From the NCBI RefSeq assembly GCF_030419005.1, contig NZ_CP106951.1, positions 2,790,001-2,854,000 of the forward strand: DNA of 64,000 nucleotides, in the 5' to 3' direction. Position numbers and translations under genes: made by a program. This document shows, piece after piece, positions 29,330 through 38,806 of the stretch. Within the stretch, counting starts at the first letter, position 1. Each line of letters opens with the position of its first letter. The notes below the pieces were generated by a model. The model was not told where the DNA came from and ran no database searches. It was given only the letters and a program-made list of their open reading frames with translations. The stretch comes from Eleftheria terrae (GTDB lineage Bacteria > Pseudomonadota > Gammaproteobacteria > Burkholderiales > Burkholderiaceae_C).

Positions 29330-29614
29330 GTCCGCGTCAAGTAGACAGCCTATTGCCCGAGTCCTCGGCGGCCGTGATCCTGAGCAGCAACTGCCGTGGC
29401 GGCAGCCCTCCCAGGGCGTCGTGAGATGTGCGCTCGTTGTGGTCGAGCAGCACCTTCGATGATCCAAGGCCTGCACGGCGTACATGAGCTTGAGCTTGGC
29501 GTTCTCTGCTTCCAGGCGACCTGGCTCTCGCTGAGCTTGCTCTCTCTTATCGGTCTTCGCCTCCCGCTCGCGACCGCATTGTCCAGATGCAGGCATCTTC
29601 GGCTTGGGGGAGCC
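29330..29614. mobile_element. Internally deleted IS3-family remnant
   Basis: Both ends resemble the IS3 element at 39265-40467: GTCAAGTAGACAG near 29337 corresponds to its left end and CATCTTCGGCTTGGGGGAGC near 29593-29612 to its right end. Between them are shortened pieces of the same transposase (a GGCGGCAGCCCTCCCAGGGC block near 29400 and a GAGCTTGAGCTTGGCGTTCTC block near 29485). Nearly all of the catalytic domain is missing. Confidence 0.7.
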
Positions 29615-29693
29615 CACGCAAGGAGCAGCCGCGCCTGGCCAGGCTCAACGACTGCCGATTGCAGTAGTTCGAGTGCCGCAAACGGTTGGTGAT

Positions 29694-30365
29694 TCAAGCC
29701 GGCTGCTGGCAGGCAAAACGAACCCGGAACCGGATCGTGGAGGAACGTGTTGCAGGGTCCAGAGAGACTGGCGCGTCTTCGTCTGCGCCTGCCCCCGGGC
29801 CCATTGCCGCCGCGGCATACCCTCCCCAAGCCTCATCGCCGTAGGCGCCGGAGTGGCCGATCTTGCTGCCCAGTTCCTCGACCTCGACAACACCTCGGAG
29901 GCAGAGTCCAGCGGCGGCCGCGATGTTTTCAGCCTTGGTCCGTGCGTTCGCCAAGGCTTCCCGCTCGGCACTGCGCCTTGCTTCTTCGGATGTGGCAAAT
30001 CGTGGGGGGCGCATGAAGACCGACAGGGTGTGGCGCTGGTTCTCGAACAGCGGCTCCAGCGCCGCCAGCGCGCCGCTCAGTCGCTGCATGTCATCGCATG
30101 CCAGCAAGATGCGGTGCGAGGCTTCTTGGCCGGCCTTTCGCTTCCCGTACCATGGACGCCAAACATCCGCTCCGCCCTCCTGCAGTTCGCTGTCTCTCAA
30201 GCCGCTCTTGCGAAGCGACTCCACGCATCGACGACGCAACTCCGTCGCTTCGTTCACCGCCGTCTCGGTCTGCGCGGCTCGCACGGACATCGTCAGATCG
30301 GCGCGGTACTCGGCCGCCGTCTCGACCAGTTGGGCAGCACCAACCACCTCGATGGAGTTCTGCAC
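29694..30365 (-). CDS. SIMPL-domain (DUF541) protein
   Basis: 223 aa from GTG 30365 with GAGGAG 8 nt upstream. It begins MQNSIEVVGAAQLVETAAEYRADLTMSVRAAQTETAVNEATELRR, typical of the SIMPL fold; NARTKAENIAAAAGLCLRGVVEVEE is the conserved second half. Family members are mostly periplasmic or outer-membrane-associated, but no signal peptide is visible here, so this one may be cytoplasmic. Function unknown. It ends beside the IS3 remnant. Confidence 0.75.
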   Translation of the reverse strand: MQNSIEVVGAAQLVETAAEYRADLTMSVRAAQTETAVNEATELRRRCVESLRKSGLRDSELQEGGADVWRPWYGKRKAGQEASHRILLACDDMQRLSGALAALEPLFENQRHTLSVFMRPPRFATSEEARRSAEREALANARTKAENIAAAAGLCLRGVVEVEELGSKIGHSGAYGDEAWGGYAAAAMGPGAGADEDAPVSLDPATRSSTIRFRVRFACQQPA

Positions 30366-30503
30366 CTTGTGTGCTCCTCTTCGTGAATCATCGCCGCGCA
30401 GTTCGCTTCTCGCGCAAGGCTCCAGTAAGGCGCCCGCTGGGCACATCAGACGCGGTTGATGCACAGCCGCGGTGCATGTGCGAGGCCAGCCGTATCGATG
30501 GGA

Positions 30504-31283
30504 TCAGGGGGCAGAGTGACCCGCTGGACCTTGACGCAACTGCATCTGCAGGTCGGAGAGTTTGAGCTTTGAGGCAATCTTATGGCGCAATTGCTTCAGA
30601 TCCTGCAGCACGCTGGTCAACTCCCTTTCGGAGGGGCGAAGGGGATGGAGTGACATGGCCAAAGTCGGGATGACGTCACGCCGCATGAACCGGCGGCCTG
30701 AGAGCGCGAACTGCCAAACGAGAAGCAAGGCGCCCAAGCCCATGAAGACCAGCAGCGACAGCTCGGCGGCATCCGGGTAAACGGAACGGACAACACCAGG
30801 CCCTACAGCGGTGAGAGCCAGCGCACCACCAGCAGCCAAAGCGACCTCTTTGTCAATGTGAGTGGCAGCGAATCGCTTCTCAACCTTGGGAGAAAGCAGT
30901 TCGAAGGTATTTCTGATCAGTGCATACCGCTCTTCGCCGGACAGCAGCGTGGGATCGCGCTTCACCTTCGCTTCCAGCTCAAGCCGTTCACGCAGCACGG
31001 TGGCAAGGTGGGGAAACGTGCGTTGCTGCAGTTCGGGCAACGGCACGACCGTCTTCACTGCCCCTGCATAAACCGAGGGCTCGGCATTGAAAGAGGTCTT
31101 GCAGGCTTGACAAGTACGCTCGTAGCCGACGAGCTCGCCCTGCCCGAAACTGAGGTAATAGACGTGGCCCACCGACCCTAGCCGCTCCAGCTTGAACGGC
31201 TGGATCACTCTGCAAATAGGGCAAAAATCAGCCACGTAGCCGAGGCCGCGCCGCACCAGTTTGCGTCCCCACACAATGAACAT
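30504..31283 (-). CDS. Zinc-ribbon membrane protein
   Basis: 259 aa. The N-terminus has a split zinc ribbon CPIC (about 21-24) and CQAC (about 59-62). Two hydrophobic segments at about 150-200 (EVALAAGGALALTAVGPGVV and LSLLVFMGLGALLLVWQFAL) make a hairpin, followed by a helical tail rich in K/R/L. It lies 194 nt downstream of the TerD-like gene on the same strand. Not a family I recognise. Confidence 0.6.
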   Translation of the reverse strand: MFIVWGRKLVRRGLGYVADFCPICRVIQPFKLERLGSVGHVYYLSFGQGELVGYERTCQACKTSFNAEPSVYAGAVKTVVPLPELQQRTFPHLATVLRERLELEAKVKRDPTLLSGEERYALIRNTFELLSPKVEKRFAATHIDKEVALAAGGALALTAVGPGVVRSVYPDAAELSLLVFMGLGALLLVWQFALSGRRFMRRDVIPTLAMSLHPLRPSERELTSVLQDLKQLRHKIASKLKLSDLQMQLRQGPAGHSAP

Positions 31284-31477
31284 TGCCTCGCCCCTTCAAA
31301 CACCCTCAGCGTTTCATATTGTGTCACGAGGACAACACGAGGGTGCCACCCAGGTGTGGGGTTCGCAGGGGGCCGCTGTGCGCATCGGGTATGGCTGAAC
31401 GGCACTGAATGGCGCGGCTACTCCGGTGCGGTGCGCGTCTGGCAGCGGGCAACCGGATGCGAAGCCCACATGCGAGC

Positions 31478-33544
31478 TCACATGAACTGAGAGCGAATGA
31501 CATCCATGTCGAATGGCGTGACGCCCTCATGCGGAGAGAAGACGGCGTCTGCCTGCTCTGGACTGTCCACCAGCACCCCACGCGCGCGGGCGTGCAACGA
31601 GAACAGGGTGGCAAGATCGGGCCGCGGCGTGTCGACCAAGGCGCGCAACATGAGCGACACGCCGCGCAGGTTGTTGCGAACATTGTTCCAGCGGGGCGAG
31701 GCGGTCAGACCCAGGTCCGCCCACAGCCCCCGGCGCTCGTGCAAGTCCATCATGAAGGGCAGGCAGAGGCGGGTGTCGGAGGCGATGTCGATGCGATCGA
31801 CCACGGTGCGGGGCTCGAAGACCTCACCGGAGTTCACGTCGCCACGAGCCATCCAGCCCGCGAAGCATTCCGGCAGATCGCAATACGGCTGCTCGGTGTA
31901 GCTGTTGATCGACGGCACCACGTAGCGAATGCCTTGTTCGGTCAGCGCGTCGATATCAAGGTCAATGAATTCGGCTGCGCCTTTCGGCGCATCCACGATG
32001 TCGCCGCTGTGGTATCCACCGAACGCCTTCAGGTTGTAGTAGGCGACGGTTTGTCTGAAGACGAATTCGGCATTGAAGAAGGCCACCGAGAGGTCGATGT
32101 CCGTGCGCGAACTGCCATTCTTCCACCAAAGGAAGAGGCGGATGAAGCGGGTGTCCGGCATGGGCAGGCGGCTGCCACGCACCAGGGTACGCAAGGACTT
32201 CGACGCGGCGCGCTGCGCCATGGGCACCTTGTACTCCGCCAGCGCACCATCCACATAGCACCGGCCTAGCGGCGGCAGTTGGGCAAACCGGGCCAGCAAT
32301 GCGGCTTCGCACACGTGGGCGGCGCGTGCCAGTGAAGTGGGCGCAACAGGTCCTCGCTGATCTGTGGTGCCAAACACCTTGGCCAATGAGCCCTTCGGCA
32401 CGAACGCACGCAGGGGCAGAGGTCGAGCCGACCGCGTTTGTGCCATGACCTGCAACAAGACCGGTGTGGCGACCTGCGATGCAATCGCCTCGAAGCTGTC
32501 GACGATCGCTTCGGCGTCGGGCGCGCGACGCAGCAACACGTCAAGGCGCCGGGCGAACTCACCCGGGCGCTGCAGCAGCAACGTGGCGAGTGCTTCAATG
32601 CACCCCTGGTCCAGCAGCGTTTCCACACGCGACGCGAAGGTGGGCGGCGCATTCCCGCGTCTTGCGGCAGTGATGGCGCCCAAAGCCCGCGGAAGCTGTT
32701 CAGCATAGTCCCCGGGATGCAGCACCTCGCCGAGCCGCTTCCACCGTTCGGCATGGCGCATCACGTCTTCCACGGCGTTGGGCGCCCGGTCGAGCAGCCG
32801 GAGCAGCTGGCGGCGGATGGACCGCTTCATGGCCAGGAACCGGGTTGCCGTGGCGAGCGAAACGTCTCCGCCGCAGAAGGCGACGGCCAGGCGCAGGACG
32901 TCCGTTGCGGTCTCGACGTGCCGCTCGAGAAACGCCTCGACGCGTGGATCACCGGGGATGTGCTTCAGCAGCGCTCCGCCCACCTGGGCACGCGTTTCGC
33001 GGAACGGAACCGATTCAGGCAGCAGCCGGAACACGTCGGCCCGGTATTGCCGAACGAACCAGTGGATATCCTCGGCGTCCTGAACGGATAGCGACGTTCG
33101 TGAAGCCACCAGCGGCGCCAGCAGGCCTTCGAATTCTTCGACACTACCGAGATCGAGAACGCGAGGCGTTCGTCCCTCCAGCAATGCGGGCCGAGCCAAC
33201 TCCGACGGCGGCAGTTGCCGGTGGGTGAGGTAGTGCACCACTGCATGAAGGTACAACTCCGCCTCTTGCGCCATGAGTACCTGCTCCGGGAACCCGGGAA
33301 ACAGCGGCGTGTGAGACCGATGCGCTCCGGTTTGGGGTTTGAGCAGATCCATCGTCTCGCGCAACCACAGCGTGAGGTGGTCGGTCGACAGTGTGGCCAG
33401 GCGCTCAGTCAATGCCTCGGAGAACGCATAGCCGAGCGCCGCGATTTCCTTCTGGGCCGTGGCGATCTGGCTGCGCGTTGCGCCGCCCGTGCCTTCGCGA
33501 ACGTAGACCTTGCCGCGACGGCGCAAATAGAGCTCACGATTCAT
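31478..33544 (-). CDS. Large protein with TerD-like C-terminal domain
   Basis: 688 aa from ATG 33544. The first 450 residues are helical with a possible repeat structure. From about 500 on, the sequence FIRLFLWWKNGSSRTDIDLSVAFFNAEF, AFGGYHSGDIVDAPKGAAEFIDLDIDALTEQGIRYVV and INSYTEQPYCDLPECFAGWM follows the TerD pattern: an Asp-rich DxDLS strand, HSGD, then E/DLD. TerD domains bind Ca2+ and occur in tellurite/phage-stress systems. The helical region plus TerD-like tail suggests a stress-response scaffold. Start chosen at the first Met before RELYLRRRGKVYVREG. Confidence 0.6.
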   Translation of the reverse strand: MNRELYLRRRGKVYVREGTGGATRSQIATAQKEIAALGYAFSEALTERLATLSTDHLTLWLRETMDLLKPQTGAHRSHTPLFPGFPEQVLMAQEAELYLHAVVHYLTHRQLPPSELARPALLEGRTPRVLDLGSVEEFEGLLAPLVASRTSLSVQDAEDIHWFVRQYRADVFRLLPESVPFRETRAQVGGALLKHIPGDPRVEAFLERHVETATDVLRLAVAFCGGDVSLATATRFLAMKRSIRRQLLRLLDRAPNAVEDVMRHAERWKRLGEVLHPGDYAEQLPRALGAITAARRGNAPPTFASRVETLLDQGCIEALATLLLQRPGEFARRLDVLLRRAPDAEAIVDSFEAIASQVATPVLLQVMAQTRSARPLPLRAFVPKGSLAKVFGTTDQRGPVAPTSLARAAHVCEAALLARFAQLPPLGRCYVDGALAEYKVPMAQRAASKSLRTLVRGSRLPMPDTRFIRLFLWWKNGSSRTDIDLSVAFFNAEFVFRQTVAYYNLKAFGGYHSGDIVDAPKGAAEFIDLDIDALTEQGIRYVVPSINSYTEQPYCDLPECFAGWMARGDVNSGEVFEPRTVVDRIDIASDTRLCLPFMMDLHERRGLWADLGLTASPRWNNVRNNLRGVSLMLRALVDTPRPDLATLFSLHARARGVLVDSPEQADAVFSPHEGVTPFDMDVIRSQFM

Positions 33545-33808
33545 CCGCCTGACTCCCCGGTTGCCTCCTACCGTGCGGACCGAACCTGGCCATGGCCAGC
33601 CCGTCACGGGCAACTCGGCGTTGCTTCAATGGTCGATGTGAAAACGCCTGCCAAAGGCAGGCGTTGGTGTGGAGAGCGGGGACCCTAGGTATTCAGGGTG
33701 GAGAAGGAAGGACCCCCATAGCCACCCTCGAATTCTATGACGACCGAGCATGACAGCACTGCATGCATCGGCGACAGCCACTGCTCAGGCAGACGGATGC
33801 GCCGGCGG

Positions 33809-34678
33809 TCAGGCCGCCTCGATGGCTTCCTTGACGAAGTCAGCGTACTTGCGCAGCGGGCGGCCCAGGATGTCCTCGAGCCGGGCAACCGTTCCTTCAG
33901 ATCCATGCATGCCGATCGTCTGGATGCCGGACATCATCAGCCGCATGTCATAGGCGAACCATGACGGGCTGAACTGCGCCATCTGTCCTTCGAAGGCCAC
34001 CACATCGTCGCCCCCGTAGCCGATCTTGCGACCCAGCGCCGCGCTCCAGGCCGCAGCCGCGGACTGGCCGGTCAGCACGTCAGGGCCGGTGAGGTCGAGC
34101 GTCAAGCGTGGCAGCGGGCCGGCCGCCTTGTCGCGACGCAGCAGTTCGGCCACGGCGATATCGGCGATGTCGCGCGCGTCAACCATCGCGACGCCCGTCG
34201 ATCCGATCGGCATCGGATAGACGCCATGGCTGCGGATGACCTGCTGCACTGTCAGGTCGTTCTGCATGAAGTACGCAGGCCGCAGGATGGTCGCCGGAAC
34301 GTCCATGCTGTCGATCATCCGCTCCACCGTGTGCTTGCCGGTGAAGTGCGGCACGTTGGTGTACCGCTCGGCGTGGATCACGGACAGGTAGACGATGCGT
34401 TCAATGCCCGCCTCGCGCGCCAGGTTCAGTGCGACGAGCGCCTGCGTGACCTCGTCGGCCGTGACCGCATTGAGCAGGAACAGCGTGCGCACCGACGAGA
34501 ACGCTGCGCGCAGCGAGGGCACGTCGGTCAGGTCACCGACCAGTTCGGTGACACCTGCAGGGAAGGTCTTCTTGCCCTTTGCGCGAACCAGGGCCTTGAC
34601 GTCGGCGCCTGCGGCGGCCAGGCCTTGGACCACGAGAGAGCCAATCGTGCCGGTGGCACCGGTGACCAGAATGCTCAT
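33809..34678 (-). CDS. NmrA-like NAD(P)-binding protein
   Basis: 289 aa. Rossmann motif ILVTGATGTIGSLVVQGLAAAGADVKALVR at the N-terminus; NmrA-type blocks ILRPAYFMQNDL and LTLDLTGPDVLTGQSAAAAWSAALGR follow. These atypical SDRs sense or reduce quinones and other electrophiles. AAGGAAA upstream supports ATG 34678. It lies 50 nt after the zinc-independent oxidoreductase on the same strand, forming a two-gene operon divergent from a LysR regulator. Confidence 0.87.
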   Translation of the reverse strand: MSILVTGATGTIGSLVVQGLAAAGADVKALVRAKGKKTFPAGVTELVGDLTDVPSLRAAFSSVRTLFLLNAVTADEVTQALVALNLAREAGIERIVYLSVIHAERYTNVPHFTGKHTVERMIDSMDVPATILRPAYFMQNDLTVQQVIRSHGVYPMPIGSTGVAMVDARDIADIAVAELLRRDKAAGPLPRLTLDLTGPDVLTGQSAAAAWSAALGRKIGYGGDDVVAFEGQMAQFSPSWFAYDMRLMMSGIQTIGMHGSEGTVARLEDILGRPLRKYADFVKEAIEAA

Positions 34679-34728
34679 TTGAATTTCCTTCAAGGATGCG
34701 TTGGGTGGGGGTGGATGTGAGTGGCAGG

Positions 34729-35661
34729 TCAGCGGGAAAAGTCGACCACGGTCTTGCCGGCGTGCGAGCCGACGCGCTTGCGCTCGATCGCGGCGGGGAT
34801 GTCTTGGAACCCGACCACCTCGCTGACGTTGGACTGCAGCGAACCATCGACGACACGGGCTGCCAGCCTCTCAAGAAGCGCCGGATCCGGTTGATGCATG
34901 AACCACAGGCCGCGGCGGCCGGCAGGCGTGCGTGCCAGGATCTCGGGAGACGAGGTGCCGACGATCACGCCGGTGTCGCTCAGCACCGGCCACGAACGGT
35001 CGAGCACTTCGCCGCCGACGTAGTCGAGCACCAGCTGGATGTCGCGTAAGGTGTCCTCGAAACGCTGCGCCCGGTCGTCGATGACGCGGTCCGCGCCGAG
35101 GCTGCGAACGTAGTCCACGTGCGCCGCGGCCGCGGTGGCGACCACTTCGGCACCCGCCTGCTTGGCATACTGAACGGCATACCCTCCGAGGGCGCCGGCG
35201 GCGCCGTGGATGAGGATCCGCTGCCCGGCGCGGATCGGGCCAGCGTGGTGCAGGCTCTGCCAAGCCGCCACCGTCGCCACCGGCAGAGCCGCTGCCTGCA
35301 CGTCGTTCAGCGCTTCAGGGGTGCGTGACAGATGGGACTCGTTCACGACCACCGCATCCGCATACGCGCCAAAGCCGCCCAGCGGGCCCATCACGCGATC
35401 GCCGACACGCCAGCGTGACACGCCAGGGCCGACCGCCTCGACGACCCCCGCCAACTCGATGCCCAGCACGGCGGGCAGTTGAAGCGGGAAGGCGTCACGC
35501 ACCCTGCCCTCGCGAACCTTCCAGTCGATGGCGTTCATGCCCGCGGCGCCCACCCGGACCAGGACCTGGCCTGGTCCCGCGCTGGGCGCCGCGACCTCCG
35601 CGAGTTCGGCGGCATGCGCGCCGCCATAGTGCCGAATCAGTACGGCGCGTTGCATGGTCAT
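34729..35661 (-). CDS. Zinc-independent MDR oxidoreductase (quinone reductase-like)
   Basis: 310 aa from ATG 35661 with AGGGGAA upstream. MDR motifs: AGMNAIDWKVREGR, LPAVLGIELAGVVEAVGPGVSRWRVGDRVMG, and the NADPH site ILIHGAAGALGGYAVQYAKQAGAEVVATA. No structural-zinc cysteines are present, as in quinone oxidoreductases. Likely reduces quinones or enones with NADPH. Divergent from the LysR gene at 35765, which probably controls it. Confidence 0.87.
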   Translation of the reverse strand: MTMQRAVLIRHYGGAHAAELAEVAAPSAGPGQVLVRVGAAGMNAIDWKVREGRVRDAFPLQLPAVLGIELAGVVEAVGPGVSRWRVGDRVMGPLGGFGAYADAVVVNESHLSRTPEALNDVQAAALPVATVAAWQSLHHAGPIRAGQRILIHGAAGALGGYAVQYAKQAGAEVVATAAAAHVDYVRSLGADRVIDDRAQRFEDTLRDIQLVLDYVGGEVLDRSWPVLSDTGVIVGTSSPEILARTPAGRRGLWFMHQPDPALLERLAARVVDGSLQSNVSEVVGFQDIPAAIERKRVGSHAGKTVVDFSR

Positions 35662-35764
35662 GTCAGTTCCCCTTGAAAACGTTGCGATGGGTGAACGATA
35701 GGCCGTTGCAGGAACCAAACGAAGACCAGAAAATCGGGACACACCGTTTCAATACCGGAACACC
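35662..35764. promoter_or_regulatory. Divergent promoter region, oxidoreductase/LysR
   Basis: 103 nt between two divergent starts. This is the usual arrangement for a LysR regulator and its target operon. The sequence is AT-richer than its surroundings (AAACGAAGACCAGAAAATC), but no clean T-N11-A palindrome was picked out. Confidence 0.45.
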
Positions 35765-36640
35765 ATGGACCTCAATGCTTTGGCTGACTTTGCCCTGGTG
35801 GCCACGAACGGCGGGCTGGGCAAGGCCAGCCGCGCCAGCGGCCGGTCGAAGGCCACGCTGTCGCGGCGCATTGCCGACCTGGAGGAGGCACTGGGGGTGC
35901 GCCTCGTCGAGCGCAGCGCCCGGGGTGTCAAGCTGACCGAGGCCGGCGAGCTGCTGGCGGCGCGCACCGAAGGGCCGATGCACGAGATGTTGGAAGCGGT
36001 GACGGCCGCACGCGAGGGGGTGTCCACGCCGCGCGGCCGCCTGCGAGTGGCATCGCCGGTGCTGTTCTCGCAGCTCGCGATGGGGCGCATCTGCGCCGAG
36101 TTCTGCGCGGCCTACCCGGAGGTGACCTTCGAGGTGGTGTCGGACGACCGCATCGTCGACCTGGTGGAAGAGCAGTTCGACGTCTCGATCAGAGTCAACC
36201 CGGCGCCGGACAGCAGCTTGGTCGGTCGCTGCTTCGCCAAGGACCGGCTGGTGGTGGTGGCGGCGCCTTCGGTGCCGATGCCCGAACCCGGTGCCGTCCT
36301 GCCCGTACCGAGCATCGTGTTTTCGAACTTCCAGCCGACCCACTGGACCCTGGACGGCGGGCGCCTGGTCATCGAGCCAGTGCCGAAGCTGCGGCTTTCA
36401 TCGTTCCTCATGATCCGCGACGCCGCCGTGGCCGGCGCGGGCGCTGCGCTCTTGCCGCAGTCGATCGCGTGGAACCCGCTCAGCCGCGGAGAACTGCTTC
36501 AGTGGGGAACGGTCTCGGACGTGGAGGTCGCGCTGTGGGTCTTGCACACATCTCGTCGCTTGCCGCCGCCGAAGGTGCGCGCGTTTGTCGAGTTCATGTG
36601 TGCGCAGTACCCGGAAGGGTCGCTCGTGCTGAAAGGCTAG
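35765..36640 (+). CDS. LysR-family transcriptional regulator
   Basis: 291 aa. N-terminal winged HTH: DLNALADFALVATNGGLGKASRASGRSKATLSRRIADLEEALGVRLVERSARGVKLTEAG. The effector domain follows from about residue 90 (GRLRVASPVLFSQLAMGRICAEF). It belongs to the group that regulates divergent oxidoreductase/NmrA pairs in response to electrophiles (inference from context). Confidence 0.9.
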   Translation: MDLNALADFALVATNGGLGKASRASGRSKATLSRRIADLEEALGVRLVERSARGVKLTEAGELLAARTEGPMHEMLEAVTAAREGVSTPRGRLRVASPVLFSQLAMGRICAEFCAAYPEVTFEVVSDDRIVDLVEEQFDVSIRVNPAPDSSLVGRCFAKDRLVVVAAPSVPMPEPGAVLPVPSIVFSNFQPTHWTLDGGRLVIEPVPKLRLSSFLMIRDAAVAGAGAALLPQSIAWNPLSRGELLQWGTVSDVEVALWVLHTSRRLPPPKVRAFVEFMCAQYPEGSLVLKG

Positions 36641-36841
36641 CGCGACCTGTCCTTCGTGAACGGGCAGGTGCCGCCCGATTCTGTCGAGCAACCCGGTCCG
36701 CCTCGCCGGGCTGGAGCAGCATCGCGGTGCTCGCTACTTCGGATTGCTGCGAAGTTTGAGCGCGAAGCAGGCTTGCTGAGCCCCTTCTAACCGGCGCCAG
36801 CTCCTGACTGCTCGGTCGCTAGGCTATTCGCCGCAACCGGG

Positions 36842-37063
36842 TTGGAGTTGGACTTCCGCCGGCCAGGCCGGCCGACGGACAACGCCGGGGTGGACAGCAT
36901 CAACGGCCGACTGCGTCAGGAGTGCCTGAACGCGAATGGGTTCTTGTCACTGGACGACGCAAAGACCAAGATCGGGGCCTGGCGGAGCCACGACAACGAG
37001 ACACGGCCCCACTCTGCGCTGGAATGGGCCACCCCCGCCGAATTCGCCCGCCCCCAAGTGCAT
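36842..37063 (+). pseudogene. IS3-family transposase C-terminal fragment
   Basis: The reading LDFRRPGRPTDNAGVDSINGRLRQECLNANGFLSLDDAKTKIGAWRSHDNETRPHSALEWATPAEFA is the end of an IS3-family OrfB integrase core, including the catalytic-Glu region. The rest of the transposase is missing and the frame then runs into unrelated sequence. Confidence 0.85.
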
Positions 37064-37070
37064 CGCACAG

Positions 37071-37304
37071 TCACGTCCCTGTCCGGGCAACCAGGCTTTC
37101 ATAGGAAGGCAGCCCACCGTAGCGCTGCAATGCGTCCTCATAGGCATTCTTCAGATCATCCGCAGCGAGGTCGAAGCTGAGCAGCAACTGCTCCAGTTCC
37201 TCCGGGTCGGGCGTTTGATCGTTCTGGAGTTGCTCATCCAGCAAGCGCACCTGCGCGGCGACACATTGAATCGCCACCATCAATGATTGAGGCCTCAGTT
37301 CCAT
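37071..37304 (-). CDS. Small conserved-looking acidic protein
   Basis: 77 aa: MELRPQSLMVAIQCVAAQVRLLDEQLQNDQTPDPEELEQLLLSFDLAADDLKNAYEDALQRYGGLPSYESLVARTGT. AAGGAGCCATC directly before ATG is an excellent ribosome binding site. Acidic, all-helical, with a heptad-like middle. It sits intact between two transposase fragments. Function unknown; possibly a regulatory or anti-toxin-sized helper. Confidence 0.65.
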   Translation of the reverse strand: MELRPQSLMVAIQCVAAQVRLLDEQLQNDQTPDPEELEQLLLSFDLAADDLKNAYEDALQRYGGLPSYESLVARTGT

Positions 37305-37339
37305 GATGGCTCCTTAGCGACCGCGAACTTGTTCGTACT

Positions 37340-38225
37340 GCCGTCGAATCGCATTGCGTGCGAAGTTGTCCATTTGACAAGACGGCTCGCAACTACCGCC
37401 GGATCATGGCCAGCTTGACGCCACCGAGATAGTGCAAGGGCAGCTTCTCGAAGCGGGTAGCAACGGCACGTGCTTCCTTCAACCAGCGATGCAGCGCTCA
37501 ATGACGTTACGGCGGCGATATTGCTGAAGGTCGAAGTCAGGAGGTCGGCCCCGGCGACGCTGTGGCAGATCACGCCGTTCAGGGATGGCGGCTCGCATGT
37601 GTCGCTGCCGCAGCCACTGCCTGATACGCCGCTGGCTGTAGGCCTTGTCGCCAGCCACGCGCTCGGGCCTTTGCCGCACTGTGCCGCTGGGCCGACAGAC
37701 GCGCACGGAGTCGAGCACTGACTCAGCGTACAGCGATTCATGGGCCTGCCCAGGGCTGAGCTTCACGGCCAGCGGTATCCCGGCGCCGTCACTCACACAT
37801 GATGCTGGCTGCCGCAGCCGCCGCGGCTACGCCCCCAGTGCATGGTCCGCTGGTTCGCGCGCCGGGCGACTTTTTTTGGGCGCCAGCCGCCGCTTTGTGC
37901 GCGCGCACGTTGGAGCCGTCTACACATCACAGCCACCACTGGATGCGGCCCACCGCGTCCAGTTCGCTCTGCAGCGCCTGCAGCATCCGGTCCCACAATC
38001 CACAACGGCACCACCGCCGCGAGCGCGAATACACCGTCTGCCACGGGCCGTAACGCTCGGGCAGATCGCGCCACCCAATACCGGTGTTCAGCCGGAACAG
38101 CATGGCATTGAGCATCCTGCGATGCTCCCCGTACGGTCGCCCCGCCGTCTTGCGCGGTGGCAACAGCGGCTCCAGCACCGCCCACTCAGCATCTGACAGT
38201 TCATGACGATGATGTGCCATCCGTT
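37340..38225 (-). mobile_element. Decayed IS5-family element
   Basis: Starting from ATG 38220, MAHHRHELSDAEWAVLEPLLPPRKTAGRPYGEHRRMLNAMLFRLNTGIGWRDLPERYGPW is the IS5 (IS427 group) transposase N-terminus. Continuations appear in other frames: MHWGRSRGGCGS near 37830, then MSDGAGIPLAVKLSPGQAHES (37796-37734) and GDKAYSQRRIRQWLRQRHMRAAIP, then VKLAMI-type C-terminal residues near 37400. At least three frameshifts make it inactive. Terminal repeats were not identified, so the ends are approximate. Confidence 0.8.
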
Positions 38226-38443
38226 CCTTCGAACCTCACCTATGCCCGTTCACCCTAGGCGGGATCGGCTCGCCTATCAACACACCCTAGTAATTGCAAC
38301 AAGCCGGGTGCCTCGCCCCCCGATTGAGGGAGTCGGGATCTACAGACAGTTACTCTCTCACTCACTACATTCCTATCCAGGTAAATGCTTCCCCGGCAAG
38401 GGAAAGCGATATTTCAGATAAAACAATCAGGAAGGGGTGTTCA

Positions 38444-38806
38444 ATGGTCTGGGCTTACGAAGTAACGACAAGAAAGCTGTACCACAATAACGTGCTTATT
38501 TATAGCAACGGCTATGCTGGTCGCGGGGAGCATAAAGATAAACCAACCTCCGAACACATCTCCAACTGGGGGCCTATTCCTCGCGGAAAGTGGCGGATTA
38601 ACGGGCACACCAACAGCAAGGGGCCCCTCACGATTGTTCTCACTCCCGTGGCCGGAACACATACCTACGGAAGGACCGATTTCCGTATCCATGGGGACAG
38701 CATCAGCAACCCTGGCACGGCCTCTGAGGGTTGCATCATCGTGGGCTACAACGCACGTCTAGCAATCGTCAACTCTGGCGACAGCGATCTTGAGGTTGTT
38801 TGGTGA
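38444..38806 (+). CDS. Tlde1-type T6SS effector (L,D-transpeptidase-like, DUF2778)
   Basis: 120 aa. YSNGYAGRGEHKDKPTSEHISNWGPIPRGKWRI, then FRIHGDSISNPGTASEGCIIV: the HGD...SxGC pair gives His83 and Cys97, the catalytic dyad of the DUF2778/Tlde1 family. Such effectors act in the periplasm of rival bacteria, cutting or exchanging D-amino acids in peptidoglycan tetrapeptides. No signal peptide, as expected for a secreted-by-contact toxin. An AAGGGG site precedes ATG 38444. GC content is visibly lower than the genome, and the gene lies between IS5 and IS3 debris. Confidence 0.85.
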   Translation: MVWAYEVTTRKLYHNNVLIYSNGYAGRGEHKDKPTSEHISNWGPIPRGKWRINGHTNSKGPLTIVLTPVAGTHTYGRTDFRIHGDSISNPGTASEGCIIVGYNARLAIVNSGDSDLEVVW

